The notes under the pieces were generated by a model, which worked only from the letters and a program-made list of their open reading frames with translations, had not been told where the DNA came from and made no database searches. From an uncultured Methylocystaceae bacterium (GTDB lineage Bacteria; Pseudomonadota; Alphaproteobacteria; Rhizobiales; Beijerinckiaceae), in the NCBI GenBank assembly GCA_937870755.1, contig CALMZV010000028.1, positions 1 to 64,000 of the forward strand: a stretch of 64,000 nt of DNA, given 5' to 3'. This document shows positions 24,957 through 36,572 of the stretch, piece by piece. Within the stretch, counting starts at the first letter, position 1. Each line of letters starts with the position of its first letter. A program made the translations under genes and the position numbers.

Positions 24957-27452
24957 TCAATAGCGGCGGATCAATCGCTCGATGTAGTCGAGCTCGTCCT
25001 GCGGGCGGGTCTGCTCGCCGAGCCGGCGGCGCAGTTCCTCCAGCACGCGCTGCGCCCGCAGCGCCGGGCTTTGGCCGAGTGGATCGTAGCGCGCGCGGGA
25101 ATCGTTGCGTCGCCCGCGTTCGCGTCCGAGCGGATCGCGCTCGCCCTCGGCGTCGGCCTGGCGCGGATCGCCGGGCAGCGGCTCGCCGCCTTCGCCTTCG
25201 CCCTGCCCCTGTCCGTCGGCCTGTTCGCGCAGGCGCTGGGCGAGCTGCCCCGCGCCCCGGCGCAGCGATTCGAGCGCCCGGCCCTGCGCGTCGACAGCCC
25301 TGCCGCGCTGGCCGTCCTTGCCGAGCGCGCCCTCCGCCTCGCGCATCGCCTGTTCGGCGTCGCCCAGATTCTTGTCGCCGTTCGGCCCCAGCCGCCGGCG
25401 CAGCCGTTCGAGTTGCTCGCGGAGTTTCTGCTGGCGTTCGGCGAGCGCGCGCCCGCCGCCGTCCTGCTGTCCCCCGCCGTTCGGCTGCGCGCCCTGCTGC
25501 TGGCCCGCTTCGCCGTCGTCCTGGCCCTCGCCGTTCTGCTGGCCCTCGCGATGGGCCTCGTCGCGCAACTGCTGCTGCTTGCGCGTCATTTCGTCGAGTT
25601 CGCGCAGCGCCTGTCCCATTTCGCGCGATTGCTGGCTGGGCTGCCCGCGCCGCGCGGTGCGAAGGTTCTCCAGCATGTCCTGCAACCGGTCGAGCATGCG
25701 CCGCGCGTCCGCCATCTCGCCGTCGCGCGCCATCGATTCCATGCGGTTGAGCATGTCGCGCAACTGATCCGGCGTGACCGACCGCGCGTTGGGCTGTGGC
25801 GCGCTGTCGGCGCGCTCGTTCTGTCGACCCATCTGTTCGGCGAGCGCCTGCAGGAACTTGTCCATCGCAGCGCGGAGGTCTTCCGTCAGGCGCTTGAGCT
25901 CTTCCGGCGAGGCGCCGTTCTGCAGCGCCTCGCGCAGCCGCTCGGCCGCCGAGCGCAGCTCGCGCTCGATGTCGGAAAGATCGCCGCCCTCGATCTGCAG
26001 CGCGACCGCCCACAGATATTCGACCACATCGCGCAGCGCCGCGTCGTTGCGCGCCATGCGCAAACGCTGGAACGCGGTGCGCACGCCCAGATATGCCCCG
26101 GCCTTCATGTCGTCGGGCGCGAGCATGAGCGCCGCCAGGCCGGCGAGCACACGATCCCTGCGCGCCGGCTCCAGCGCCAGATTGCGCCGCTGTTCGACGA
26201 GCGCGCGCGCCAGCGGATTCGTGAAGGGGCGCTGCGGCAGAAAGATATGGATAGGCGCGCTCGCGCCCTCGCCGCCGCCCTCGTCGCGCGCTTTCACCGT
26301 CAAGCGCACCCGCGCGCCCGCCCACGGATGGTCCGACACGTCCACGCTCGCCCGCGCCTCGCCGAGGCCGCCGGCGCCGGCGCCCAGCGGCAGTTGCGCG
26401 CGCGGCGGCTCGTGCAGGAGCCGGCCCTCGGCCGGGCGGTCGGCGAGTTCGGGCTGGTCGAACACCGCCTCCGCGCTGGCCACGCCGTAGTCGTCGCCGA
26501 GCTTGTAGAACAGCGTGGTCGCGCCGCGCGCCGCGCCGCGGGGCTGTTCGGTCAGTTCGACGGTCGGCGCGAGATCGGGGATCGCGGAAAGCTCGATGCG
26601 CTCCACGCCGCGCCCGCGCGCGATTTCGAGCAGCGCCGGCCCCTTGAGCACGTAGCGGCGCGCGCCGTCGTCGCGGTGCGGTCTGGCCGGCCTGTCGCCA
26701 GCTTTGTCGGCGGTCGCCTCCAGCGCGCCCGAAACGGCGACCTCGCTGGCCGCGGGCGACGTCGACCGCACGACGACGATCGAGCCGACGGGCGCCGCCG
26801 CGGCCCTCGTTTCGCCGCCGCCGGCGCCTGTCAGCACGATCGGCGCGCGGCCGGTATAGGCCGGCGGATCGATCCATATGTCGAGCCGGCCGGGCGTCGC
26901 GGCGTCGGCGCTGCCGGTCCAGTGAAAGGCGGAGGCCAATCTGAGCCGGCGTTCGTCGCCCGCCGCGATCGCCGCCACGATGGCCAGAAGAACCGCGCCG
27001 ACCCGCAGCGCTCGCCCGTCGCGCCGGTCCATGCGCGGCGCGGGCGCGGCGACGCACGCCCTGTCGAGCGCACGTTCGAGCCGCGCGCGATGGGCGCGCC
27101 ACAACGCCTCGGTCGTCGGATCGCGCCGGTCGCTGGCCAGCTGGTCGGTGAGGCTGCTGGCGAGGCCCGGCGCGAGCGCGGCGGCGTCTGCGTCCAGCCG
27201 CCGGACGGCGGCCGCGCGCGCCGGCCAGGACAGCTCGCGCCACGCGCCCCAGACGCCGAGCGCCACGATCGCCGCCACGCCCAGCGCGCGCGCCGGCCCC
27301 GGCAGCGGGAGCCACGCCCCCGCCCACGACAGCGCCAGGAACAGCGCGAGCGCCGCGCCGATCCACGACAGCGCGCGCCAGAGCGATTCCCAGGCGAGCG
27401 CGGCGCGCGAAAGCGCGATCAGTCGTTCGAGACGGTTATGCGCAGCGCCCAT
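24957..27452 (-). CDS. DUF4175 / TIGR02302 family membrane protein
   Basis: 831 residues. Two to three N-terminal transmembrane segments (about 30-75, and one near 150-165) precede a large presumably periplasmic part. A Gln/Gly/Asn-rich stretch (QQNGEGQDDGEAGQQQGAQP region, about 645-680) and a Glu/Arg/Gln coiled-coil-like region lead to the C-terminus, which ends LDYIERLIRRY. This architecture and the neighbourhood (argH, LptM-like, lysA) match the alphaproteobacterial TIGR02302 family. Function unknown; an envelope role is inferred from topology. Confidence 0.85.
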   Translation of the reverse strand: MGAAHNRLERLIALSRAALAWESLWRALSWIGAALALFLALSWAGAWLPLPGPARALGVAAIVALGVWGAWRELSWPARAAAVRRLDADAAALAPGLASSLTDQLASDRRDPTTEALWRAHRARLERALDRACVAAPAPRMDRRDGRALRVGAVLLAIVAAIAAGDERRLRLASAFHWTGSADAATPGRLDIWIDPPAYTGRAPIVLTGAGGGETRAAAAPVGSIVVVRSTSPAASEVAVSGALEATADKAGDRPARPHRDDGARRYVLKGPALLEIARGRGVERIELSAIPDLAPTVELTEQPRGAARGATTLFYKLGDDYGVASAEAVFDQPELADRPAEGRLLHEPPRAQLPLGAGAGGLGEARASVDVSDHPWAGARVRLTVKARDEGGGEGASAPIHIFLPQRPFTNPLARALVEQRRNLALEPARRDRVLAGLAALMLAPDDMKAGAYLGVRTAFQRLRMARNDAALRDVVEYLWAVALQIEGGDLSDIERELRSAAERLREALQNGASPEELKRLTEDLRAAMDKFLQALAEQMGRQNERADSAPQPNARSVTPDQLRDMLNRMESMARDGEMADARRMLDRLQDMLENLRTARRGQPSQQSREMGQALRELDEMTRKQQQLRDEAHREGQQNGEGQDDGEAGQQQGAQPNGGGQQDGGGRALAERQQKLREQLERLRRRLGPNGDKNLGDAEQAMREAEGALGKDGQRGRAVDAQGRALESLRRGAGQLAQRLREQADGQGQGEGEGGEPLPGDPRQADAEGERDPLGRERGRRNDSRARYDPLGQSPALRAQRVLEELRRRLGEQTRPQDELDYIERLIRRY

Positions 27453-27527
27453 GAAATGTCCGCGTTGGCCGGCGCCGCCAGTCTACACGCTCCCGCGCGC
27501 GCGACCAGCCGCGCGAGGGCGCAGCAT

Positions 27528-28796
27528 TCAGCGCAACCAAGCCGGAATTGTGTCGAGCGCGATCAGGTCGTGGAGGCTCGGGCGCGGCCGCACCACCGCC
27601 CATTGCGCGCCGTGGGCCAGCACTTCCGGCGCGAGCGGCCGCGAATTGTAGCTGCCCGACTGCACCGCCCCGTAGGCGCCGGCCGACATGATCGCGATCA
27701 GATCGCCCGGCGCCGGCGTCGCCATCTCGCGATCGAGCGCGAGATAGTCCCCCGTCTCGCACACCGGCCCCACCACGTCGGCGCGGATGCGCGGGCGCTC
27801 GGGATGATGCGCCACCGCACGGATTTCGTGATGGGCGTCGTACAGCGTCGGCCGGATGAGATCGTTCATCGCGGCGTCGACGATCACGAAATTCTTCGCC
27901 TCCCCGCGCTTGACGTAGATGACGCGCGCGACCAGCACGCCTGCGTTGCCGACGATCAGCCGGCCCGGCTCCAGAATGAGCCTGCACCCGAGGTCGCCGA
28001 GCCGCTTGCGCACGATCTCGGCGTAGCGGTCGGGATGATAGGTGTCCGGATCCTCGCCGTCGCGATAGGGGATGCCGAGCCCGCCGCCCAGATCGAGATG
28101 CTGGACGTCGTGGCCGTCGGCGCGCAGGTCGCGAACGAAGTCCGCCAGCAGCGCGAACGCGTTGTCGAACGGCGCGAGATCGGTGATCTGCGAGCCGATA
28201 TGCATGTCGACGCCGCTGGCGACGATCCCCGGCAAGGCGCGCGCTTCCTCGTAGACGGCGCGGGCGCGCGAGATCGGCACGCCGAACTTGTTTTCCGCCT
28301 TGCCGGTCGAAATCTTGGCGTGCGTTCGGGCGTCGACGTCGGGGTTCACGCGGATCGCCACATGCGCGACGCGGCCCTGCGACGAAGCGATTTCGGAGAT
28401 CGCCAGAAGCTCGGGCTCGGACTCCACGTTGAAGCAGAAGATGCCCGCCGCCAGCGCGGCCGAGATTTCCCGCGCTGTCTTGCCGACGCCCGAGAACGTG
28501 ATCTTCTCGCCCGCCACCCCCGCCGCCAGCGCGCGTCGCAGCTCGCCTTCCGACACGATGTCCATGCCCGCGCCGCAGAGCGCGATGGTGCGCAGCACCG
28601 CCTGGTTGGAATTGGCCTTCATCGCATAGAACACATGCGCGTCCAGGCCCCCGAACGCGGCGCCGAACACCTGCACGTGCCGCTGGATGGTGGCGCTCGA
28701 ATAGCAATAGAACGGCGTGCCGACCGCGTCGGCCAGCGTCGCCAGATTGACGTCCTCCACATGCAGGACGCCGTCGCGATATTCGAAATGGTGCAT
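27528..28796 (-). CDS. lysA: Diaminopimelate decarboxylase
   Basis: PLP-dependent enzyme forming L-lysine from meso-DAP, 422 residues. PLP would bind Lys60 in VFYAMKANSN. Further family marks are EGELRRALAAG, HIGSQITDLAPF, LDLGGGLGIPY, EPGRLIVGNAG and CETGDYLA. The gene lies 6 bp downstream of the LptM-like lipoprotein gene and upstream of the DUF4175 gene, an arrangement typical of Hyphomicrobiales. Confidence 0.97.
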   Translation of the reverse strand: MHHFEYRDGVLHVEDVNLATLADAVGTPFYCYSSATIQRHVQVFGAAFGGLDAHVFYAMKANSNQAVLRTIALCGAGMDIVSEGELRRALAAGVAGEKITFSGVGKTAREISAALAAGIFCFNVESEPELLAISEIASSQGRVAHVAIRVNPDVDARTHAKISTGKAENKFGVPISRARAVYEEARALPGIVASGVDMHIGSQITDLAPFDNAFALLADFVRDLRADGHDVQHLDLGGGLGIPYRDGEDPDTYHPDRYAEIVRKRLGDLGCRLILEPGRLIVGNAGVLVARVIYVKRGEAKNFVIVDAAMNDLIRPTLYDAHHEIRAVAHHPERPRIRADVVGPVCETGDYLALDREMATPAPGDLIAIMSAGAYGAVQSGSYNSRPLAPEVLAHGAQWAVVRPRPSLHDLIALDTIPAWLR

Positions 28797-28802
28797 GGCG
28801 CT

Positions 28803-29066
28803 TTATTGCAGGAGCGGGTCGAGCACGAAGGGGCGCGGTTCCAGCGGGGCGGGTCTGACGACCGGTTCGGGCGACTCCGGCCTGGACCCCGTGGAGCGCA
28901 GGAGGCTCGGCGTCGCCGGCGCGACCTGCAACGCTGACGGATCGACCGTTTTCGCGCGCGGCGGCGGCGCGACGCCGGGCGGCGGCTCCACGGGGCCGCG
29001 CTTGCCGCAGCCGCCGAGCGCGGCGCCGGCGAGAACCAGAACAACCAGAGTGGGAATGCGGGTCAC
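28803..29066 (-). CDS. LptM-like small lipoprotein
   Basis: 87 residues from a GTG start. A signal sequence (IPTLVVLVLAGAALGGC) ends in a lipobox ALGGC, giving a lipidated Cys followed by GKRGPVEPPPG. The Cys-Gly-x-x-Gly-Pro opening matches the LptM (YifL) family, which assists LptD assembly, though the long Pro-rich tail is lineage-typical. The position between argH and lysA is conserved for this family. Confidence 0.8.
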   Translation of the reverse strand: MTRIPTLVVLVLAGAALGGCGKRGPVEPPPGVAPPPRAKTVDPSALQVAPATPSLLRSTGSRPESPEPVVRPAPLEPRPFVLDPLLQ

Positions 29067-29158
29067 GCGGCCTGGCCCCGATATTGGTCGCCAAAGAGAT
29101 GCGCGACGCCTAGCACACGGGCGCGGCGACGCCAAGAAAATGGCGGCGGGCGGCGCGT

Positions 29159-30550
29159 TCAGCCCGGCTCGGCCGCAAGCCGCGCGCGCCAGCTTTCGGC
29201 CTGCGCGCGCACGTTGTCCGGCGCCGCGCCGCCATAGCTGGTGCGGCTGGCGACCGATTTCTCCACACCCAGAACGTCGAATACGTCCTGTTCGATGCGC
29301 GGCTCGACCGACCGCATGTCCGCAAGGCTGAGGTCCTCGAGCCCAACCTCTCGCGCGGCCGCCACGCCGACGAGTTTGCCGGTGACGTGATGCGCCTCGC
29401 GGAACGGCAGCCCGAGCCGGCGCACCAGCCAGTCGGCAAGATCGGTGGCGGTGGCGTAGCCCGCGCCGGCCGTCGCCTTCATGCGCGCCACGTCCACGCT
29501 CATGTCGCGCGTCATGCCGGTCATGGCCGCCAGGCACAGGGAAAGCGACCGGACCGCGTCGAACACGCCTTCCTTGTCCTCCTGCATGTCCTTGGAATAG
29601 GCGAGCGGCAGACCCTTCATCACCACCAGCAGGCCCTGCAAGGCGCCCAGAATGCGGCCCGTCTTGCCGCGCGCCAGTTCGGCGGCGTCGGGATTTCGTT
29701 TCTGCGGCATGATCGACGAGCCGGTCGAGAATTTGTCCGACAGTTTGAGGAAGCCGAAGAACGGTCCGGTCCACAGCACGATTTCTTCCGCGAACCGCGA
29801 CAGGTGCGTCGCGCAGATGGCGGCCGCCGCCAGAACCTCCAGCGCGAAATCGCGGTCCGACACGCTATCGAGCGAATTGGCCGTCGGGCGGTCGAAGCCG
29901 AGCGCGATGGCCGTTTTGTACCGATCGATCGGAAACGATGTGCCGGCCAGCGCGGCCGCGCCCAGCGGACATTCGTTCATCCGCCGGCGGGCGTCGGCGA
30001 GCCGGCCGCGGTCGCGCCCGATCATCTCCACATAGGCCATGAGATGATGGCCGAACGTGATCGGCTGGGCGGGCTGAAGGTGGGTGAAGCCGGGCATGAC
30101 GGCGCTGGCGTGTTCGAGCGCCCGGTCGACCAGCGCGATCTGCAGGTCGCGCATCTGGCCATCGAGCGCATCGACCGCGTCGCGCACCCACAGCCGGAAG
30201 TCGACCGCAACCTGGTCGTTGCGCGAGCGCGCGGTGTGCAGCCGGCCGGCCGCCGGACCGACGAGATCGGTCAGCCGCGATTCAACGTTCATGTGAATGT
30301 CCTCGAGCGCGCGCGAGAACGTGAACCGCCCGCTTTCGATCTCCGCCAGAACGGCGTCGAGGCCCCGGCCGATGGCGGCGGCGTCATCCGCCTCAACAAT
30401 GCCGGTTTCGGCAAGCATGGCGACATGGGCCTTGGAGGCCGCTATATCCTGCCGGAACAATTCGCGGTCGAAGTCGATCGAGGCGTTGATCTCCTCCATG
30501 ATCGCATCGGGCGCGGACGCAAACCGGCCGCCCCACATCTTGTTGCTCAT
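29159..30550 (-). CDS. argH: Argininosuccinate lyase
   Basis: Cleaves argininosuccinate to arginine and fumarate; 463 residues of the aspartase/fumarase fold. It begins [20 protein letters not shown]. It shows [30 protein letters not shown] and the signature loop [12 protein letters not shown] (Arg in place of the more usual second Lys). Its ATG is only 24 bp from the divergent tlpA-like ATG. Confidence 0.97.
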   Translation of the reverse strand: MSNKMWGGRFASAPDAIMEEINASIDFDRELFRQDIAASKAHVAMLAETGIVEADDAAAIGRGLDAVLAEIESGRFTFSRALEDIHMNVESRLTDLVGPAAGRLHTARSRNDQVAVDFRLWVRDAVDALDGQMRDLQIALVDRALEHASAVMPGFTHLQPAQPITFGHHLMAYVEMIGRDRGRLADARRRMNECPLGAAALAGTSFPIDRYKTAIALGFDRPTANSLDSVSDRDFALEVLAAAAICATHLSRFAEEIVLWTGPFFGFLKLSDKFSTGSSIMPQKRNPDAAELARGKTGRILGALQGLLVVMKGLPLAYSKDMQEDKEGVFDAVRSLSLCLAAMTGMTRDMSVDVARMKATAGAGYATATDLADWLVRRLGLPFREAHHVTGKLVGVAAAREVGLEDLSLADMRSVEPRIEQDVFDVLGVEKSVASRTSYGGAAPDNVRAQAESWRARLAAEPG

Positions 30551-30574
30551 GCTCTCATCCCCGGATCGCCCAAC

Positions 30575-31198
30575 ATGACTGCGCCATTTTCCCGGCCCAT
30601 CGGCCTCGCCCTCGGCATGGCGGCGGCGCTCGCGCTGGCCGGCGTGTTCTACGTGAGAACGACCGGCCCCGACAAGCAGAACGCCTGCCCCGCGAGCGCG
30701 CCTCTGGCGACCAGGCTCGCCCCGCTGATGAAAGGCGCGGTCGCCGCCGCGGTCGCCCCCAGGCAGGCGCGGGCGCTGCCGGAACTGGAATTCCTCGATC
30801 CGTCCGGCAGGCCGACCTCGCTCGCCGCCATGCGCGGCAAGACGCTGCTCATCAACATCTGGGCCACCTGGTGCGCGCCCTGCCGCGAGGAAATGCCGAC
30901 GCTCGACAAGTTGCAGGCGAAGCTCGGCTCGAAGGATTTCGAGGTGGTGATCATCAATATCGACACCGCGCGACGCGAGCGGGCGCCCGCCTTCCTCAAA
31001 GAAATCGGCGTCAAGAACCTCGCGTTCTATTCCGACCCCAAGGCCGAGGCCTTCTACAAGCTGAAAAGCGCCGGCAAGGCCACCGGCCTGCCGACCACCT
31101 ATCTCGTCGGCAAGGACGGCTGCGAGATCGCGACCCTCGCCGGCCCCGCCAACTGGGCCTCCGACGAGGCGCTCGCGCTCATTCGCGCCGCCCTCTGA
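30575..31198 (+). CDS. TlpA/ResA-family membrane-anchored thioredoxin
   Basis: 207 residues. An uncleaved N-terminal membrane anchor (about 8-26) is followed by a periplasmic thioredoxin fold with the redox motif Cys100-Ala-Pro-Cys103 ([11 protein letters not shown]) and a cis-Pro region GLPTTYLVG. Such proteins reduce apocytochrome c or cytochrome oxidase Cu sites. TlpA of Bradyrhizobium is the closest named relative by layout. It is divergent from argH, a conserved pairing in Hyphomicrobiales. Confidence 0.9.
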   Translation: MTAPFSRPIGLALGMAAALALAGVFYVRTTGPDKQNACPASAPLATRLAPLMKGAVAAAVAPRQARALPELEFLDPSGRPTSLAAMRGKTLLINIWATWCAPCREEMPTLDKLQAKLGSKDFEVVIINIDTARRERAPAFLKEIGVKNLAFYSDPKAEAFYKLKSAGKATGLPTTYLVGKDGCEIATLAGPANWASDEALALIRAAL

Positions 31199-31319
31199 GG
31201 GTCGCCGTCCGAGGTCGCCCGTTCACGTTAACGGCGCGCGCCGATTGCGCCGCGCCGCGCCCCGTGCCAATCATGGCCGCGTTTAAGATTTGATTAACCG
31301 TTTCGCGTTCGGGGGCGTC

Positions 31320-32051
31320 GTGCGTAAATTCTTTGCGACGGCCGGATTTTTCGGCCTTTTTCTCATTGCGGCGTTCGCCGGTTCTCTCATTGCGGCGCTC
31401 GCCGGTTCTTCGCCCGCGCAAGCGCAGGGCGGCCTGTTCGAGGCTCTTTTCGGCCGGCCGCGGCCGACCGTGACCTACTATCAGTACGCGCCGACGGAAG
31501 GGTTGCGCTTTCCCGTCCGCCCGCCGGCGCCGCGCGCTGCGCGCGCCAACCCGCGCCCGCACGGCACGCTCGATATCCGCACGCTCGCGCCGGGCAAACC
31601 AAAGGCCACGGCGTCGAAGGCCGCCATCCAGAAGCGCCGCGTGGCCTCGCTCGATCCGCGCATCGGCCTGACCGCGCCGAAAACGCCGATGCAAAAAGCG
31701 ATCTGCTGCAAGGATGGCGAGGACCCCGCCAAGGCCATCCTCGCCGACCCCACCCTGCGGCCGGGCGACGCCTACATGACCGAGAAGGGCCTGCGCATCT
31801 TTTCCGGCCGCGCGCACGCCAAGGCGCGCGCCGCCTTCGTCGACCTCAGGCGCGCGACCATCGGCAAGCTGACCAAGGCGCGGCTTTTCGCGGCGTCGGA
31901 CGCACGCCCGCGCGCCGCGAAAGCGAAGCAGGACGCGCGCCCCGCCGCTCCCGCCTATCTGACGGTCGATCCGGCCGGCCGCACGATTCGCGCGGTCGGT
32001 CCCTATCGCATCTATCACGGCGAACCGGCGTTCGGCCCGCGCAGGATCTGA
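31320..32051 (+). CDS. Exported protein of unknown function
   Basis: 243 residues from a GTG start preceded by GGGGG. The signal peptide (FFGLFLIAAFAGSLIAALAG) has a likely cleavage after AQA near residue 36. The mature part is Arg/Ala/Pro-rich, with YYQYAPTEGLRFPVRPP, a MQKAICCKDGEDPAKAI segment with vicinal cysteines, and GDAYMTEKGLRIFSGRAHA. A TTG at 31290 could add 10 residues. No domain was recognised. Its 3' end is convergent with grxD. Confidence 0.65.
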   Translation: MRKFFATAGFFGLFLIAAFAGSLIAALAGSSPAQAQGGLFEALFGRPRPTVTYYQYAPTEGLRFPVRPPAPRAARANPRPHGTLDIRTLAPGKPKATASKAAIQKRRVASLDPRIGLTAPKTPMQKAICCKDGEDPAKAILADPTLRPGDAYMTEKGLRIFSGRAHAKARAAFVDLRRATIGKLTKARLFAASDARPRAAKAKQDARPAAPAYLTVDPAGRTIRAVGPYRIYHGEPAFGPRRI

Positions 32052-32056
32052 GCGGG

Positions 32057-32398
32057 TCAGCCCTTGTCGGGCTGGGCGCAGGCCACGCCCGCATCGTTGA
32101 GATGCGACTGCAGTTCGCCCGACTGGAACATCTCGCGCACGATGTCGCAGCCGCCGACGAATTCGCCCTTCACGTAGAGCTGGGGAATGGTCGGCCAGTT
32201 GGTGAACGTCTTGATGCCCTCGCGCAGCTCGCCGTCGGCCAGCACGTTCACGCCCGCATAGGGCACGCCGAGATAATTGAGGATCTGAACGACCTGGCCC
32301 GAGAAGCCGCATTGCGGCGCCTGCGGCGTGCCCTTCATGAACAGCACGACGTCGTTCCTGGTGACGACATCGCGGATTTCGTCGTGGATGGCGGACAT
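32057..32398 (-). CDS. grxD: Monothiol glutaredoxin (Grx4 family)
   Basis: 113 residues. The CGFS active site (Cys30-Gly-Phe-Ser) and the surroundings FMKGTPQAPQCGFSGQ and NWPTIPQLYVKGEFVGGCDI are diagnostic. Such glutaredoxins bind glutathione-ligated [2Fe-2S] clusters and act with BolA in iron-sulfur trafficking. bolA lies 76 bp upstream on the same strand, supporting partnership. Confidence 0.96.
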   Translation of the reverse strand: MSAIHDEIRDVVTRNDVVLFMKGTPQAPQCGFSGQVVQILNYLGVPYAGVNVLADGELREGIKTFTNWPTIPQLYVKGEFVGGCDIVREMFQSGELQSHLNDAGVACAQPDKG

Positions 32399-32474
32399 TC
32401 GATTTCCTTTCTCGCGGAGGTCAAGGATCCGCGAACGGGTGGACATATATAGCAGTTTTTCGCGCCCGCCGAGA

Positions 32475-32708
32475 TCAGTCCGGCGCCCGTGTGGTGAGCG
32501 CCAGCGCATGCAGCGCCCCGCCCATGCGGCCTTGCAGCGCGGCGTAGACGATCTGGTGCTGTTGCACGCGCGTCTTGCCGCGGAAAGCTTCCGACACCAC
32601 CGTCGCCGCGTAATGGTCGCCGTCGCCGGCCAGATCCCGCACCTCGATCTGCGCGTCCGGCAGCGCGGCGCGGATCAACTGCTCGATTTCGCCTGCATGC
32701 ATCGCCAT
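32475..32708 (-). CDS. bolA: BolA family protein
   Basis: 77 residues, a short BolA/IbaG-type protein that pairs with CGFS glutaredoxins on [2Fe-2S] clusters. The KH-like fold signature is VVSEAFRGKTRVQQHQIVYAAL, recognisable from FRGKTRVQQHQIVY, and ends MGGALHALALTT. The start MAMHAGEIEQLI is likely; a second ATG lies two codons in. It follows purL by 22 bp and precedes grxD. Confidence 0.94.
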   Translation of the reverse strand: MAMHAGEIEQLIRAALPDAQIEVRDLAGDGDHYAATVVSEAFRGKTRVQQHQIVYAALQGRMGGALHALALTTRAPD

Positions 32709-32730
32709 TCGACCGGCCCTCGTATGTTGC

Positions 32731-34950
<2,220 letters not shown>

Positions 34951-35287
34951 GACGGGCCCCGATCCATGTGTTGCCGACGACTGATTCGGCGCCCGGCGCC
35001 TCGAACGATCCCGCCGGCCGCAATCTCCATCGCCCATGCGCGCGTCATCGCCCAAACACGCTGCGCAGGCAAGCCGCAAACGCTTCGAAGCGGTGGACCA
35101 ATGGCAAGATAGTTGCGCCCCTGCAACAAGGTTCGGAGGAGTGATTTTGACCAAAGGCAAGTTTGATACTTATCAAATCCGTCATGTTATGCAGCCGACA
35201 CGTTCCCGCGGCGAACCGCATGTAACCGACGGATCGCAAAGGAACTGCGGCGACATTGGCGCCGGCTGAACTGACTAGGGGTCACTT
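34951..35287. other. Divergent intergenic region purL / ompW-like
   Basis: This 337-bp region has no convincing gene. It contains a GTTGC-GCCCCT-GCAAC hairpin near 35112-35127 and a TTGACC hexamer at 35147. The perfect FNR/FixK-type palindrome lies at 35163-35176. The part from about 35100 to 35200 is visibly richer in A+T than its neighbours, as expected for a promoter region. Confidence 0.6.
35163..35176. promoter_or_regulatory. FNR/FixK/Anr-type binding site
   Basis: TTGAT-ACTT-ATCAA matches the FNR/FixK consensus TTGAT-N4-ATCAA without mismatch. The symmetry extends one base on each side (TTTGATACTTATCAAA, 35162-35177). The centre lies 118 bp before the OmpW-like ATG. It probably controls that gene; OmpW is oxygen/FNR-controlled in enterobacteria. 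Confidence 0.65.
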
Positions 35288-36121
35288 ATGAAAATTGCCA
35301 AACTGCTCGGCGCTTTCGCCGTCGCCGCGACCATGGGCGCCTCCGCCAACGCGGCCGATCTGCCTTCGCGCAAGGCCGCGGTCGCGCCTGCGCCCGTGAT
35401 GATCGACGCCTTCCATCCGTTCCAGATTCGCCTGCGCGCGACCGCCGTCATTCCGGACGGCAAGTCGACCGTCTACGACAGCTGGGGCGCGATCCTTCCG
35501 GCCACCGGCCTGTCCTTCGGCGCCGGCAGCCCGATCTGGAACGCGGGCGTGAAGCCCTCGACCACGGTCATCCCGGAACTCGACATCAGCTACTACCTGA
35601 CGAAGAACATCGCGATCGAGGCGATCTGCTGCTTCAGCCCGCACAAGATCAACGGCCAGGGCGTGCTCGCCGGCCTCGACATCGGCAAGACCTGGGTGTT
35701 CCCGCCCACGATCATGCTGCAGTACCACTTCACCAACTTCGGCGCGTTCCAGCCCTACGTCGGCGTCGGCGTGAACTTCACGGCGTTCCTCGGCACGAAG
35801 GCCGGCTCGAACTGGCAGACGTTCTTCACGCCGGCCCTCGGCTTCACCGGCTTCAACACGGTCACCCACCTGTCGATCGGCTCCTCGTGGGGCATCGCCG
35901 GCCAGGTCGGCTTCGACTACATGATCAACGACCGTTGGGGCGTGAACGTCGACGTGAAGCGCATCATGATGCGCCCGACCGCGCACGCGACCGTGTTCAA
36001 CTCGGCGACGGGTCTGTTCATTCCGGTCCGCACCAAGGTCAATATCGATCCGTGGCTGGTCTCGGCGGGCATCACCTACCGCTTCGGCGGCGCGGCCGGC
36101 CCGGTCGTCGCGAAGTACTGA
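35288..36121 (+). CDS. OmpW family outer membrane protein
   Basis: 277 residues. A signal peptide (KLLGAFAVAATMGASANAA, cleavage near residue 22) precedes an eight-stranded barrel of the OmpW type. Landmarks are FQIRLRATAVIPDGKST, ELDISYYLTKNIAIEAI, MLQYHF, FQPYVGVGVNFTAF, VGFDYMINDRWGVNVDVKRI and the terminal aromatic pattern AGITYRFGG. It is monocistronic with a strong terminator and lies behind an FNR-type box. Sequence composition is slightly lower in GC than the flanking pur genes. Confidence 0.92.
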   Translation: MKIAKLLGAFAVAATMGASANAADLPSRKAAVAPAPVMIDAFHPFQIRLRATAVIPDGKSTVYDSWGAILPATGLSFGAGSPIWNAGVKPSTTVIPELDISYYLTKNIAIEAICCFSPHKINGQGVLAGLDIGKTWVFPPTIMLQYHFTNFGAFQPYVGVGVNFTAFLGTKAGSNWQTFFTPALGFTGFNTVTHLSIGSSWGIAGQVGFDYMINDRWGVNVDVKRIMMRPTAHATVFNSATGLFIPVRTKVNIDPWLVSAGITYRFGGAAGPVVAKY

Positions 36122-36143
36122 TCGGTTCGTTTTCGAACGCGGA

Positions 36144-36170
36144 AAGCCCGGCCTTGCGGCCGGGCTTTTT
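36144..36170 (+). terminator. Intrinsic terminator of the OmpW-like gene
   Basis: AAGCCCGGCC (36144-36153) pairs perfectly with GGCCGGGCTT (36158-36167) around a TTGC loop and is followed by TTTGTT. It lies 23 bp after the stop. Confidence 0.92.
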
Positions 36171-36237
36171 GTTGGGCCAAGCGCCTCGACGGATGTCGGT
36201 TTGGATCGCCGACCGGCCGGACAGATCGCCCGCGGAG

Positions 36238-36495
36238 CTAGTGTTCCAGCTTCTTGCTCTGCAGCTGAAAATCCGCTCCAAACTCCAGATCGTACGTCTT
36301 GCCGTCGCTGCACCGCGCATCGTCGGCTTCGTAACGCCCGTCGTCGAACCTCATGGTTCCGGCGGCGCATCCCTGAGCGGCGAGCGCGGACAGAAGTTTT
36401 GTTGTCTCGTCTTCCGTGAGCTGCCGTTCAGCCCATGCGGGTGTCCCGGAAGCCAGACCCAGAGCGAAGGCCACGGCGATCAAGGCTTTGTTCAT
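36238..36495 (-). CDS. Small exported PepSY-like protein
   Basis: 85 residues. A signal peptide (ALIAVAFALGLASGTPAWA, cleavage near residue 22) precedes a short domain with LTEDETTKLLSALAAQGC, MRFDDGRYEADDARCSDGKTY and DLEFGADFQLQSKKLEH. The pattern of an acidic Cys-containing alpha/beta unit ending in a Leu/Lys strand resembles PepSY-like periplasmic domains. Two cysteines could form a disulfide. The function is unknown. Confidence 0.75.
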   Translation of the reverse strand: MNKALIAVAFALGLASGTPAWAERQLTEDETTKLLSALAAQGCAAGTMRFDDGRYEADDARCSDGKTYDLEFGADFQLQSKKLEH

Positions 36496-36572
36496 TTCAG
36501 TCTCCCTGAATAGCGGCGTCGAAGCGCGTTTGCAGGCGGTTTGGCCGGCTGTGCCGGGTTCGAACGGAGAAT

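Noticed and set aside
24894-28937. 1347-codon open frame on the + strand across the DUF4175 and lysA genes
   Set aside because: It is an antisense shadow of high-GC coding sequence; its translation is Arg/Ala/Leu-rich without any family signal, while the - strand proteins are clearly recognisable.
35112-35127. GTTGC-GCCCCT-GCAAC as a second FNR-type site
   Set aside because: Spacing and core bases do not fit TTGAT-N4-ATCAA; it is a short hairpin at best.
35036-35269. 77-codon + frame upstream of the OmpW-like gene
   Set aside because: It crosses the FNR-type box and promoter region, and has no plausible RBS or family resemblance.
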